Assembly (NCBI GenBank): GCA_002292285.1
Contig: DBBP01000008.1
Coordinates: 633,876-697,875 of the forward strand
Direction of reading: 5' to 3'
Length of the DNA stretch: 64,000 bases
Source: Proteobacteria bacterium UBA981
GTDB taxonomy: Bacteria; Pseudomonadota; Gammaproteobacteria; Ga0077536
Shown here: piece after piece, positions 44,519 through 53,565 of the stretch
Numbering within the stretch: position 1 is the stretch's first letter
How the letters are laid out: every line of letters begins with the position of its first letter
The notes under the pieces: model-generated
Seen by the model: only the letters and a program-made list of their open reading frames with translations
Databases searched by the model: none
Told to the model about the DNA's origin: nothing
Made by a program: the position numbers and the translations under genes

Positions 44519-45628
44519 CTATTCCGGCGTGATCTCGATAATGAAGCCGTCTGGCAATTCGCGTTTGCCGTAAATGAAATCGCCGTTGATATCGGCAACC
44601 CACAGCTTGTCGCCAATGAAGCGCAGTCCCCAGGGGTTGATCAAACCACTCACAACCAGTTCCAGCTTGCCCTCGGGAGTCACGCGATGCACCCGGCCGT
44701 CAGGTCGTAATGCCTGCCCGAGTGGGACTGGAATTTCGTAGAAGCCAACTTCAACGACAAACAACTGGCCCGCGTATTTGCCGAATCCAGCAGGTGCGAA
44801 GTCGAGCCCGCCGAACATCGTTTCACCCTCGGCGAGCGCCTTCTCGTCGATGCGTCCATCGGGGTGTACGCGCAGAATGGCGGTGCCACGCGCGTTGAAA
44901 ATGCCGCCGCGCACCACGGTCAGCAGAATGGACTGGCCATCGGGTGCGAACCTCAGGTAGAGCGGCCCACCGTGCTCTTCCGCATCGAAGGTCACGAACG
45001 GCACACAGCGGCCATCCGGGGTCGCTTCATAAATCGTGCCGTTCAACGTCGAAACGGCATAGAGCTTACCCGCGAAAGGACTGCCTGCAGGTCCGAAGCT
45101 CGCATCAACGCCGATGCCACTGGTGCGCTTGGCATCAAGTTCCGGCAAGGTGCAGAACACGCTTACCGCATAGTCGTCGTTCGGATCGATGCGTTGCAGG
45201 ATGTAGTTCTCTACGCCACCACTGTCGCCAATCTTCGGCTGCGAAAGCGCAAAAATCTGACCGCCATAAGCACCGAAATCAGCCGGGGCAATATCAAATC
45301 CGGCACTGATGGGCGCCAGTTTGTCCGCATCGACCAATACGCGCACAGCACCCTCTGAGTTGACGGCGAGCATGCGGCTGCCCTTCTCTCCAACTTCTTT
45401 ACCGTCGTCGTTAATCCAAACCTCGTCGCCATGTACGTGCATCACCAGCGGATCGTACATTTCACCCGGCGGCACGATCTCGCGCACAGCAAATCCTGGC
45501 GCGGCCTTAACATCACGGGCCAGCATGCGGCCGAGCATATCGCCGAGTTCGTCGTCCGCAGCGTGCGCGCAGATCGCCGTGGCCACTAGCATGGCTGCAG
45601 TCAGATATCGGCTTAAAACCATCGTCAT
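44519..45628 (-). CDS. secreted beta-propeller-like protein, paralogue B
   Basis: From the ATG at 45628, with GGAGAG upstream, the protein has 369 residues and a signal peptide (YLTAAMLVATAICAHAADD). It shares most blocks with paralogue A: PGEMYDPLVM, EVWINDDGKEV, FDIAPADFGAYGGQIFALSQ and DKLWVADINGDFIYGKRELP. The frame continues to 45763 with unlike sequence. It is convergent with the receptor gene, 24 bp away. Function unknown. Confidence 0.85.
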   Translation of the reverse strand: MTMVLSRYLTAAMLVATAICAHAADDELGDMLGRMLARDVKAAPGFAVREIVPPGEMYDPLVMHVHGDEVWINDDGKEVGEKGSRMLAVNSEGAVRVLVDADKLAPISAGFDIAPADFGAYGGQIFALSQPKIGDSGGVENYILQRIDPNDDYAVSVFCTLPELDAKRTSGIGVDASFGPAGSPFAGKLYAVSTLNGTIYEATPDGRCVPFVTFDAEEHGGPLYLRFAPDGQSILLTVVRGGIFNARGTAILRVHPDGRIDEKALAEGETMFGGLDFAPAGFGKYAGQLFVVEVGFYEIPVPLGQALRPDGRVHRVTPEGKLELVVSGLINPWGLRFIGDKLWVADINGDFIYGKRELPDGFIIEITPE

Positions 45629-45785
45629 CGTTCGTCTCTCCGCCTGCGGGCAACGCAGCTTAATTAAATACTTCGCACGGCCACGCGGCAGCTTCAGCGC
45701 GGTGCGTGCTCGAATCATTCTTCTAGCGTGATTATCACGGAGGCTGACAGGCCGCGCTACCACAGCGCCGCAATCGGACTTACCT

Positions 45786-45900
45786 AATCAGGAACACCCA
45801 CAAATTGGGTGGCGGATTTGGGTTGTCTGATTCCGCGCCTAATTCAGGACATCCATGAATACGAGCCTCGATTCCGGTTTTCCGAATCCGGGACACCCAC
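45786..45900. repeat. three degenerate copies of a 16 bp motif
   Basis: AATCAGGAACACCCAC (45786-45801), AATTCAGGACATCCAT (45841-45856) and AATCCGGGACACCCAC (45885-45900) are spaced 55 and 44 bp apart. A semi-palindrome around 45869-45888 lies between the last two. They lie in the 360 bp between divergent genes that otherwise shows nothing. They look like decayed REP-type repeats; a multi-site operator is the alternative. Confidence 0.5.
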
Positions 45901-45990
45901 GTTCACCACCACACGCGAAATTTGTCGGCGTCGGTTCGCTCGTATACTGTCCGCCCCAAACAATGACGCGCCACAGCCCAGATCCCATCT

Positions 45991-47124
45991 ATGATCGATT
46001 TCAATTTATTCATGTATTGCACGGTCGGACGCCCCGATGAACTCAAGCGCGGTATGGCCGGCAAAGACGCGAACCTGTTTCGGCGCATGCTCGATGAAAT
46101 CGCCGGTTATGCGAAAAGTGCCGACGAGCTGGGTTACGCCGGCTTCGGCCACCCCGAACATCATTTGCAAATTGAAGGATTCGAGGCCAGCAACGATCCG
46201 ACCCTGATGGGGATGTGGCTGGGCCAGCACACCAAACGTATGCGCGTGATCACCTGCGGTTTTGTCTCTACCGTGCACAATCCGCTACGCACAGCGGAAG
46301 CGATCGCGACCATGGACAACATGCTGGGCGGGCGCTTCAGTGTCGGACTCGTACGCGGTTATCAAACCCGCTGGGTCGAAAATTTCAAGATCAAACCGGA
46401 ACTCGCAGCCGTTGGGCCGTGGAACAAAGACGAACCAGTCGACCTGACCAATCGTGAATACTTCGCCGAATACGTCGACATTGTCATCAAGGCACTGACC
46501 AACGATACCTTCAGCCACGACGGCCAGTTCTGGCAGTTTCCACCCGCTGGGATGGTCAACCCGCATCCGCATCCGGTCTATCACGACTATGGTCAGGGCG
46601 TCAGCAAAGATATGCAGATCAGCGAGATCGGTATCGCACCGCGCCCGATGCAGCAACCCCACCCCCCGCTGTATGGCGGCTTTTCCGCCTCCTTGCGCAC
46701 TGCCAAGTTCTGGGCGAAATATATGGGCAAACCCATTGTTCTCGCGCCGAGCCTCGATCTCTGCCAGGTATTGTGGGACGGCTATCGCGAAGAAGCCGAA
46801 GGGGTGTACGGACACACCGTCGCGCCGGGTTCCGAAGCGGCCTGGGGCGGCCTGATGATTTGCGCCGAGACCGATGCCAAAGCCCGTGAGTGGGCCGAAG
46901 ACATGGAGTGGTTCTGGAAACTGTGGCCGACCGCTTTCGGTCAGGGCGGCGTCAATCGTTTGATCGGCTCGCCCGATACCCTCACGAAGCAGATTGAGGC
47001 AGCCGCCGCACGCGTTCCCATCAATGAGATGTTTCTGTTGTTGCCACAAGGCATTGCCGAGCCTGAGCAAATTCATGCCTCGCTGGAACTGTTTGCAGAC
47101 AAGGTGATGCCGCGCTTCCAATAG
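45991..47124 (+). CDS. LLM-class flavin-dependent oxidoreductase (luciferase-like)
   Basis: The 377-residue protein has IDFNLFMYCTVGRPDELKRG, GFGHPEHHLQIEGFEASND, TKRMRVITCGFVSTVHNPLR and GGRFSVGLVRGYQTRWVENF. A long insertion around 140-200 (REYFAEYVDIVIKALTNDTF) follows the usual place. It is a monooxygenase-type luciferase-like enzyme with unknown substrate. The ribosome site is weak. It converges with an epoxide-hydrolase-like gene 20 bp away. Confidence 0.9.
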   Translation: MIDFNLFMYCTVGRPDELKRGMAGKDANLFRRMLDEIAGYAKSADELGYAGFGHPEHHLQIEGFEASNDPTLMGMWLGQHTKRMRVITCGFVSTVHNPLRTAEAIATMDNMLGGRFSVGLVRGYQTRWVENFKIKPELAAVGPWNKDEPVDLTNREYFAEYVDIVIKALTNDTFSHDGQFWQFPPAGMVNPHPHPVYHDYGQGVSKDMQISEIGIAPRPMQQPHPPLYGGFSASLRTAKFWAKYMGKPIVLAPSLDLCQVLWDGYREEAEGVYGHTVAPGSEAAWGGLMICAETDAKAREWAEDMEWFWKLWPTAFGQGGVNRLIGSPDTLTKQIEAAAARVPINEMFLLLPQGIAEPEQIHASLELFADKVMPRFQ

Positions 47125-47143
47125 TCGCGATTAGCCGACGCGT

Positions 47144-48028
47144 CTAGAAAGTCTGGCGCGAGAAAAATCGCGCAATCTCGTCGGCCGCACGCTGGGGTGT
47201 CTCGTAGTGCACGAAATGCCCCGCATCGGGTGCGAAATCAAATTCCAAATCGCTGAAGTACTCGCCCAGCGCATCTGTCCATTCGCGCTTGAACAACGGG
47301 TCATGGGCGCCCCAAAAGACTCGCGTCGGACAATCAATGGGTCCTGGCGTCGGCGCGCGCCCCTCGATCACTGCCATGCGGCTCTCGTGATTACTCCGAT
47401 ACCAGTTAAATCCACCCTGTAAATTGCCGGGACGCATGAAGTTATCGACCCATAGATCGATCTCGTCATCGAATACATGGTCTTGATACGCCCAATGCCG
47501 TAAGAAATTGTCCAGATAAATTCGACATGACTCACGCGACGATCCGATCAACTCAGCAACCCACGGCAGCTGATGGAAAAACTGATACCAGGTTTCACTC
47601 AGATGGCGCGGCTCGACCCAGCGCGCGCCGATGCCGGGATAGGCGCAATTGAAGAAGAACAGGCCGGCGACACGCTCGGGCGCCTGTCGCACCAGAGTCT
47701 GCGCCACGAAACTGCCGATATCGTGTGCGACGATACCGAACCGCTCGACACCCAGGGCGTCGGCCAGCGCCAACACATCATCAGCAAGAACCGCCGGACC
47801 CGCGTCGAGAGACGGTTCAGGCGACGGGTTATCGCTTTCTCCAAAGCCACGAAAGTCACCTGCGACCAGATCGTAATCGCCTGCCAGACGCGTGATCACT
47901 GGCCGCCAGATGTGCGACCACTCGGGCCAACCGTGCAGTAATAACAGGGTCGGTCCGGATCCACCGCGCAGGTAGTGGGTTCGAATTCCGTTTGCCGATA
48001 CAAAATACTCGCCAATTTCATTTGCCAT
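47144..48028 (-). CDS. epoxide-hydrolase-like alpha/beta hydrolase
   Basis: The 294-residue protein has LLHGWPEWSHIWRPV with the HGxP oxyanion motif, GFGESD, the nucleophile D103 in VAHDIGSFVAQ, and DAGHFVHYETPQ with the histidine. An aspartate nucleophile with HGWPE is typical of epoxide hydrolases and haloacetate dehalogenases. The absence of Trp after the nucleophile argues against a haloalkane dehalogenase. It is divergent from the DUF255 gene. Confidence 0.88.
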   Translation of the reverse strand: MANEIGEYFVSANGIRTHYLRGGSGPTLLLLHGWPEWSHIWRPVITRLAGDYDLVAGDFRGFGESDNPSPEPSLDAGPAVLADDVLALADALGVERFGIVAHDIGSFVAQTLVRQAPERVAGLFFFNCAYPGIGARWVEPRHLSETWYQFFHQLPWVAELIGSSRESCRIYLDNFLRHWAYQDHVFDDEIDLWVDNFMRPGNLQGGFNWYRSNHESRMAVIEGRAPTPGPIDCPTRVFWGAHDPLFKREWTDALGEYFSDLEFDFAPDAGHFVHYETPQRAADEIARFFSRQTF

Positions 48029-48357
48029 TCAGGGCCATCCTCGGTCGCGCTCGATGCAATCTGGTCTACCGACATTACTACGACCCAACTAATAAGGGGA
48101 CAGGCACTTTAAAGGTCGATCCGTCGCAAACGCGGTCTCTCCGACACGTCCGTTTCGGTCCACAAAACAACGCCGTTTGCCGTGACACAGGTGGCCGAGC
48201 AATGACGCGCAGCGCGCACTCCCCTCCGCCAATCGCCGTGGCGACAACGCATTCGATTGCGGCGACCCAAAGGGCACCTCAAGCCGCTACCGGGACATGC
48301 GAGAAAATCGGAATGCGGCTACTCTGAGAAGCTCAAAAACTCCGGAGTCTCCACACC
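48029..48357. other. divergent intergenic region
   Basis: About 330 bp without a gene. It contains AATAAGGGGACAGGCACTTT near 48091-48110, which resembles a short motif I have seen near REP-associated transposases, but only one copy is present here. Confidence 0.4.
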
Positions 48358-50760
48358 TTGCCCGATTCACGTTTACCCACCCGGCGTATCCTGTCGCGAG
48401 CAGCACTCAGCGGGCTCATCCTGCTGCTGCACGCAGGCGTTAGTGCCGACGTCCTGCCCGGCATTAATACGCCTCTCGACACAGAACTAGCGGCGCAGCT
48501 CGCCGGCTCCCTGGCTGCCAAAGATGCCGCTTACAAACCTCGCACAGCGCATCTGGACCCTTCGGGCAAGCCGCTATTTACCAACCGGCTGCTCCTCGAG
48601 GACTCACCGTATTTGCTCCAGCATGCGCACAACCCAGTCAATTGGTATCCATGGGGTGACGAAGCCTTTGCTGCGGCGCGCGCCCAGAACAAGCCCATTT
48701 TCCTCTCCATCGGCTACTCGACCTGCCATTGGTGCCACGTCATGGAAGAGGAGAGCTTCGACAATATCGGCATCGCGACTTTGCTGAACGAGCACTTCAT
48801 CGCCATCAAAGTCGATCGAGAACAACGCCCGGACCTTGATAACACCTATATGACCGCAGTACGCCTGCTGACCGAGCGCGGCGGCTGGCCGATGTCGAGT
48901 TTTCTTAATCTGGAGGGCAAGACATTCTGGGGCGGCACTTACTACCCGCGCCCGAAATTCCGCCAACTACTTGGCGAAATCAACCGCGTGTGGGACAGCG
49001 AACGCGCCACCATTGATGAACGCGCCAACAAAATTATGCTTGCCGTCGCCGATCTCACCCGTAACCTGCGCGCCGTTGACCAGAGCGCGCCGGCACTCGT
49101 TGACACGGCTGTCGAGGAATTACGCAGCCGTCGCGACCGCAGTCATGGCGGCTTCGGGCAGGCGCCGAAGTTTCCACAGGAGTCCACCTACCTCCTTCTG
49201 CTTGACCAGGCGCAGCGCAGTGCCGACCCCGAACTCGCCGCATGGCTTGAGTTCGATTTGGATGCCCTGGCCAACGGTGGCATTCACGACCACGTCGGCG
49301 GTGGCTTCCATCGCTATGCGACCGATCGCAACTGGCTGATTCCGCATTTCGAGAAAATGCTTTACACCCAGGCGCAATTGTTGCGTGTCTACACTGAGGC
49401 CCATCAACTGCTGGGCGGCCCGCGCTATGCACGAATCGCAGCAAAAATCGTCGCGTTCGTGGAACGGGAACTCATGAGCGAAGACGGCGGATTCTATTCG
49501 GCACTCGATGCGGATAGTCCCGGCGGTGAAGGTTCGTTCTACGTCTGGACGCCCGACCAATTACAGACGTTACTCGGCGCTGAGCGGGCCAGCCGCGCAA
49601 CGGCATGGTTCTCCGTCACCGACAGTGGCAACTTCGAACAAGCCAATGTGCTGCATCTGCAACGCAGTGCCACTCAGTTTGCCGAGCAGCATGGGCTGAG
49701 TATCGCTGCTTGGTATGCCGAGCTCGACCAGATTGAAGCCGCCCTGCTCACCGCCCGCCAGGAACGCGCAGGCCCGTTGCGCGACGAGAAAGTCGTCTCG
49801 GCCTGGAATGGCCTGATGATCACAGCCTTGAGCAACGCGGCAGCGGTGTTTGACGAACCGCGCTATCTCGAACGCGCGCTGGCTGGTGCTGAGTTCGTGC
49901 TGTCACATCACCTGGATGAGTACGGCAAGCTCTGGCGCAGTACCTACCGGGGCGAAGGTAGCGTGCGCGCGATGGCTGAAGATTACGCGGCGCTCGCCGA
50001 GGCTTTCGTCGCGCTCTACGACGCGACGCTCGACAAACGCTGGTTAGAACGAGCGGCGGCGCTAAACGCAGTGTTGATGAGCGACTATTGGGACGCCGAG
50101 AGCGGCGGATTCTTCATGAGCGTGGCCGATACTCAGGGTGTCAACATTCCGCGCGCCAAAGCGCTGGAAGACAACGCAGTGCCATCGGGTAATGCGCTGG
50201 CGTTGGCTGCCTTGAACGCCGTGAATCGGCGCACCGCCGATCTGGCGCTAGAGGGGCAAGTACTCGAACAGATGCTCGCGCTTGCCGGCGACCTCGAACA
50301 ATCGCCGCGCGCACATACTTACGCCTTGCGCGCTCATGAACATTTTCGGCACGGCGAAATTGGTTCTTTCGCCTACGCCGGGCGCGGCGCGATTCGTGCC
50401 GATGTCCGGGTGGACGGCGATCGCGTTAACGTCGATGTCGCAGTTACCGAAGGTTGGCATGTGAACGCGCCGAACCCGGGCGACCCGGATCTAGTGGGTA
50501 GTCAGCTAGCCGTACGCGGTTCCACGCCGTGGCGCATAGTTGATATCGCTTACCCGGCAGCCATGGCCACGCGCCTTAAAAACCGGGATGACGAATTGGA
50601 ACTTTATGCGGGGCGGTTCAGCATTAACGGGGATCTGCAGCCGACCGGCGAGGCGGAATCGGGTCTCGTAGCGCTCGCACTGACCCTGCAGGCTTGCAGC
50701 GATACCGCCTGCCTGGCGCCAGAGACACTCACGCTAAATGCGTTTGTGAAAAAGCACTGA
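48358..50760 (+). CDS. DUF255 thioredoxin-domain protein fused to a DsbD-alpha-like domain
   Basis: The 800-residue protein begins at a TTG with a signal peptide (SRAALSGLILLLHAGVSA). Residues 70-240 are the DUF255 thioredoxin-like domain with YSTCHWCHVMEEESFDN and a Pro-containing GGWPMSSFLN. Residues 240-670 form an alpha/alpha barrel as in YyaL/SPATA20 proteins. The last 125 residues resemble the N-terminal domain of DsbD, with LQACSDTACLAPET carrying the cysteine pair. This suggests a periplasmic redox protein. The fusion and export set it apart from the usual cytoplasmic family. Confidence 0.88.
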   Translation: MPDSRLPTRRILSRAALSGLILLLHAGVSADVLPGINTPLDTELAAQLAGSLAAKDAAYKPRTAHLDPSGKPLFTNRLLLEDSPYLLQHAHNPVNWYPWGDEAFAAARAQNKPIFLSIGYSTCHWCHVMEEESFDNIGIATLLNEHFIAIKVDREQRPDLDNTYMTAVRLLTERGGWPMSSFLNLEGKTFWGGTYYPRPKFRQLLGEINRVWDSERATIDERANKIMLAVADLTRNLRAVDQSAPALVDTAVEELRSRRDRSHGGFGQAPKFPQESTYLLLLDQAQRSADPELAAWLEFDLDALANGGIHDHVGGGFHRYATDRNWLIPHFEKMLYTQAQLLRVYTEAHQLLGGPRYARIAAKIVAFVERELMSEDGGFYSALDADSPGGEGSFYVWTPDQLQTLLGAERASRATAWFSVTDSGNFEQANVLHLQRSATQFAEQHGLSIAAWYAELDQIEAALLTARQERAGPLRDEKVVSAWNGLMITALSNAAAVFDEPRYLERALAGAEFVLSHHLDEYGKLWRSTYRGEGSVRAMAEDYAALAEAFVALYDATLDKRWLERAAALNAVLMSDYWDAESGGFFMSVADTQGVNIPRAKALEDNAVPSGNALALAALNAVNRRTADLALEGQVLEQMLALAGDLEQSPRAHTYALRAHEHFRHGEIGSFAYAGRGAIRADVRVDGDRVNVDVAVTEGWHVNAPNPGDPDLVGSQLAVRGSTPWRIVDIAYPAAMATRLKNRDDELELYAGRFSINGDLQPTGEAESGLVALALTLQACSDTACLAPETLTLNAFVKKH

Positions 50761-50763
50761 GCT

Positions 50764-50775
50764 GGCGCATGCGCC
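50764..50775. terminator. palindrome between convergent genes
   Basis: GGCGCATGCGCC is a perfect 12 bp palindrome just after the DUF255 stop. It has no loop or T-run, so terminator function is only possible. Confidence 0.25.
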
Positions 50776-50842
50776 GCCTTAACTCAGGGCGCTCAGCAGC
50801 TATCGAGGCTGGTACTCTTCGTGCCGCAAGTGTGGTTCGACG

Positions 50843-51469
50843 CTAGAGCAAATCCCGCGCTGCTTGCATCGCTGCCGGCATATCGGGCAATGCAGTGATT
50901 TCGGGTACCACCTGAAGATAGCGCACGATGTTTTCTTTGTCCGTCACGATGACCGCACGGGTCAGCAACGACAACGGCTCGATTAACAAACCGTTCGTGT
51001 TGCCGAACTCTCGACCTTTGTAATCAGACAAAAAGGTCATGTTGCTGATTTTCGCCTCTTTGGCGAAACGTGATTGGGCGAACGGCAAATCCATACTGAT
51101 CGTAACCAGTTCAACCTGCTGGTCGAGACCGTTATTCTCTTCCGAAAGAATATGCGTCTGTTCCTCACAGGTCGGGGTGTCCAGCGATGGCACGACGCTG
51201 ATAACGCGAACTTTGCCACCCTTCGCTGCGATATTGACGGCCTTTAGATCGGCAGCCGACAACATCGCTTCAGGCAAGGCCTTACCAACTGCTATCGCAC
51301 CCTCTCCGGCCAATGGCAGCTCGCCGCCCTGCATGGTCACACTTTGACCAGTCCCGGCCGCGACCGAGCCCTTATCTACTGGCAGATCCGCCTGCACCTG
51401 GTTGGTGCCTTCTTCCGAGCATGCGGTCACTAGCACCGCCATCAGCAACGTCATCACAAGATTCTTCAT
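50843..51469 (-). CDS. tpx: lipoprotein thiol peroxidase
   Basis: From the ATG at 51469 the protein has 208 residues with a lipobox MAVLVTAC, so it is a membrane-attached lipoprotein. The peroxidase site is SVVPSLDTPTCEEQTHIL, with the peroxidatic cysteine. GNTNGLLIEPLSLLTRAVIVTD matches the typical Tpx end. The usual resolving cysteine region has no Cys at SRFAKEAKISNMTF, so it may be a one-Cys form or use a partner thiol. It reduces peroxides in the periplasm. The upstream open frame to 51718 lacks homology. Confidence 0.88.
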   Translation of the reverse strand: MKNLVMTLLMAVLVTACSEEGTNQVQADLPVDKGSVAAGTGQSVTMQGGELPLAGEGAIAVGKALPEAMLSAADLKAVNIAAKGGKVRVISVVPSLDTPTCEEQTHILSEENNGLDQQVELVTISMDLPFAQSRFAKEAKISNMTFLSDYKGREFGNTNGLLIEPLSLLTRAVIVTDKENIVRYLQVVPEITALPDMPAAMQAARDLL

Positions 51470-51549
51470 GTCAGCATCCTCGGGGTTGGCGGTAGGTCCG
51501 CGTACTGCAGCGTAGCATCGATAACGGGCGGTCGGACGCAGCCCGCTTG

Positions 51550-52332
51550 CTAATGCCCGATGGTCGCGCCGCCATCGACGACGAAATTCTGTCCGGTGGT
51601 GAAACTGCCAGCTTTTGAAGCGAGATAGACCGCAATACCGCCGAGTTCTTCCGGTTCGCCGATGCGGCGTAGCGGATCGTGCTCGGTACGGGCGGCAAGC
51701 ACTTCCGGGTTTTCCCACAGAGCGCGCGCAAAATCGGTGCGAACCAGTCCCGGTGAGACCGCATTCACGCGCACGTTGTGCGGCCCATGCTCGACCGCAA
51801 GATTGCGTACCAGTTGCACATCGGCGGCCTTGGAGATGCAGTACGCACCGAGTTTGTCGTGGCCGCGTAAGCCACCGACCGATGAGACGATGATGATGAC
51901 CCCGTCACGACGCTCTCGCATCTCCGGCAGGACCATCTGCGCAAGCCAATGGTTGGACATGATATTCACACCCAGGATCTTCTCAAACGCAGAATCTTCG
52001 AGGTCCGTCATCGACCCGTAGGCCGGATTGACCGCCGCGTTACAAATCAGAATATCGATTTTGCCGAGTTGGCTACGCGTCTCGCCGACCAGCCGTTCGA
52101 GTTCTTCTTTACGGCTGATGTTGCCCGCAATCGCGACCGCACGACCAGGCGCATCGGCGAGTTCAGCATTAATCGCCGCAGCTACTTCTTCGCAGATGTC
52201 GGCCTTGCGGCTGGAAATAACCACTGTGGCGCCATGCCGCGCCAGCTCCTCGGCCATCGCCTTGCCGATGCCCTTGCTGGAGCCCGTGATGAGGGCGACT
52301 TTGCCTGTCAGATCAAAAATCGAGCTGGTCAT
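51550..52332 (-). CDS. classical SDR family oxidoreductase
   Basis: The 260-residue enzyme has TGSSKGIGKAMAEELARHGA, CNAAVNPAYGS, a catalytic serine in IIVSSVGGLRG and YCISK, and GQNFVVDGGATIGH at the end. The ATG at 52332 is chosen. It is a standard NAD(P)-dependent dehydrogenase or 3-oxoacyl reductase-like protein. It lies 80 bp before the Tpx gene on the same strand. Confidence 0.94.
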   Translation of the reverse strand: MTSSIFDLTGKVALITGSSKGIGKAMAEELARHGATVVISSRKADICEEVAAAINAELADAPGRAVAIAGNISRKEELERLVGETRSQLGKIDILICNAAVNPAYGSMTDLEDSAFEKILGVNIMSNHWLAQMVLPEMRERRDGVIIIVSSVGGLRGHDKLGAYCISKAADVQLVRNLAVEHGPHNVRVNAVSPGLVRTDFARALWENPEVLAARTEHDPLRRIGEPEELGGIAVYLASKAGSFTTGQNFVVDGGATIGH

Positions 52333-52499
52333 AATCGAATCGTTCCCGGAATGAATGAAGTTCGGCGTAAGCGTCACCGCGCAGCCGCGCAGCCGCGCAG
52401 GCTATTAAACCATCATCAGGGGGCAACGGAACCGCGCACGGCGGGTTGCGATGTAAAAGGTTTGTTGAGTGATTCCGCCGAACGGCGAGAACCGTAGCG

Positions 52500-53414
52500 C
52501 TAGCGCCCAAACTGCCAGAGCAGACCGGCATTGACAGTATAACCGTCGTATTCGATATCGCCGGACGCGTAGGCCTGCACGTAGCGTGCCGCCACATCGA
52601 TGGCGAGACCGGGCCGCAGGGGGTAGTTGATGCCGATTTCGCCATTCAACACGACGCCCTCGATTTGATAAGTCCAACGCGGACTCAAGCCGGACCCGAG
52701 CGGTGACGGACCAAGGCCGAATGCGTCATCGTCCCCGCGCGGCAATATTTTCGCGGCTCGTGCAAAGCGCGGATTGGGAATGCCGGCAGTCGAGACCAGC
52801 TCGCCTTCAATAACTCCGACTTCCAGATAGACTAGCCAGCGCCGACCAAGCTGGACATCGAGCTGCCCGAACATTTCGTGGTGTTCTAAATCGAAGATCC
52901 GATCCTCGGCCGCGCGACGGATCTGATAAGCGTAGCCGAGACGCGCATCGAAACGATGACCAAAGCGCCGGCCGCCGGTCGCGCCGGCACGCAGGATGCC
53001 GCCATCACGAATGTCACTGTCCTGATGCTGCAACCCGATCGCCTTCAGTGACAACTCCGCCCATGGTGCTTCGAAACTATGGTTGAGCGCCCGCCGAGCG
53101 CGTACGCCAAGCTCGGCGCTGTACTCGCTCAGATCATCGAAGCGTGTCCAGCGGCGCGTACCAAGCCCGCCCTCGACGCTGATCCGTGTCAGCGGGTCGA
53201 GCCGAAATTGTTGTTCGGCATGGGCGTTCAGCACCAGCGCCGTGTCATGTTCCTGGTCTGCCTGTCGTTCTGCGCGGCCAAGATTCTGTTCATGGCGCAT
53301 GCCGATTTCGGCGTCGACTCCTAAGCCCAAGACATGCCCGGACAGCAGGCAGCCGAGCAGGATTAGCACCCCTGCCGGAATCGAGAAATTGCTCGAAATT
53401 CGCCCTGAAGACAT
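52500..53414 (-). CDS. putative outer-membrane beta-barrel protein
   Basis: The 304-residue protein has a signal segment (SIPAGVLILLGCLLSGHVLG) and then amphipathic alternating strands such as ARLGYAYQIRR, WLVYLEVGVIEGELV and TVNAGLLWQFGR. It ends in an aromatic-containing strand, consistent with an outer-membrane barrel. It resembles autotransporter- or porin-like surface proteins in general, without a named family. A TTGACA-type promoter and palindrome lie just upstream. The first ATG is very close to that promoter, so the true start may be slightly different. Confidence 0.7.
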   Translation of the reverse strand: MSSGRISSNFSIPAGVLILLGCLLSGHVLGLGVDAEIGMRHEQNLGRAERQADQEHDTALVLNAHAEQQFRLDPLTRISVEGGLGTRRWTRFDDLSEYSAELGVRARRALNHSFEAPWAELSLKAIGLQHQDSDIRDGGILRAGATGGRRFGHRFDARLGYAYQIRRAAEDRIFDLEHHEMFGQLDVQLGRRWLVYLEVGVIEGELVSTAGIPNPRFARAAKILPRGDDDAFGLGPSPLGSGLSPRWTYQIEGVVLNGEIGINYPLRPGLAIDVAARYVQAYASGDIEYDGYTVNAGLLWQFGR

Positions 53415-53452
53415 ATATAAAACATATATTTATGTTAGAAATATAATGTCAA
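53411..53452 (-). promoter_or_regulatory. AT-rich promoter with operator-like palindrome
   Basis: On the minus strand TTGACA (complement of 53447-53452) is followed by an AT-rich stretch with a possible -10 about 17 bp on. AACATA-TATT-TATGTT (53421-53436) is a palindrome overlapping it. ACATATAT repeats occur 11 bp apart. This is an AT island in GC-rich DNA and serves the barrel gene at 53414. Confidence 0.5.
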
Positions 53453-53565
53453 GTATAGATACAAAATGGCGGCAATCCAAATTGCGACCGGGTGGCTTGC
53501 CCTGAAAAGCTGATCAGCGGCACACGACACACGCAACCTGTCAGTAATCGCTGCCGTGCTCAGGA

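Noticed and set aside
46285..47121. 278-residue antisense frame inside an LLM gene
   Set aside because: The plus-strand gene has clear homology; the antisense has none.
48091..48110. AATAAGGGGACAGGCACTTT as a mobile-element end
   Set aside because: Only one copy in the window and no transposase; kept as a note.
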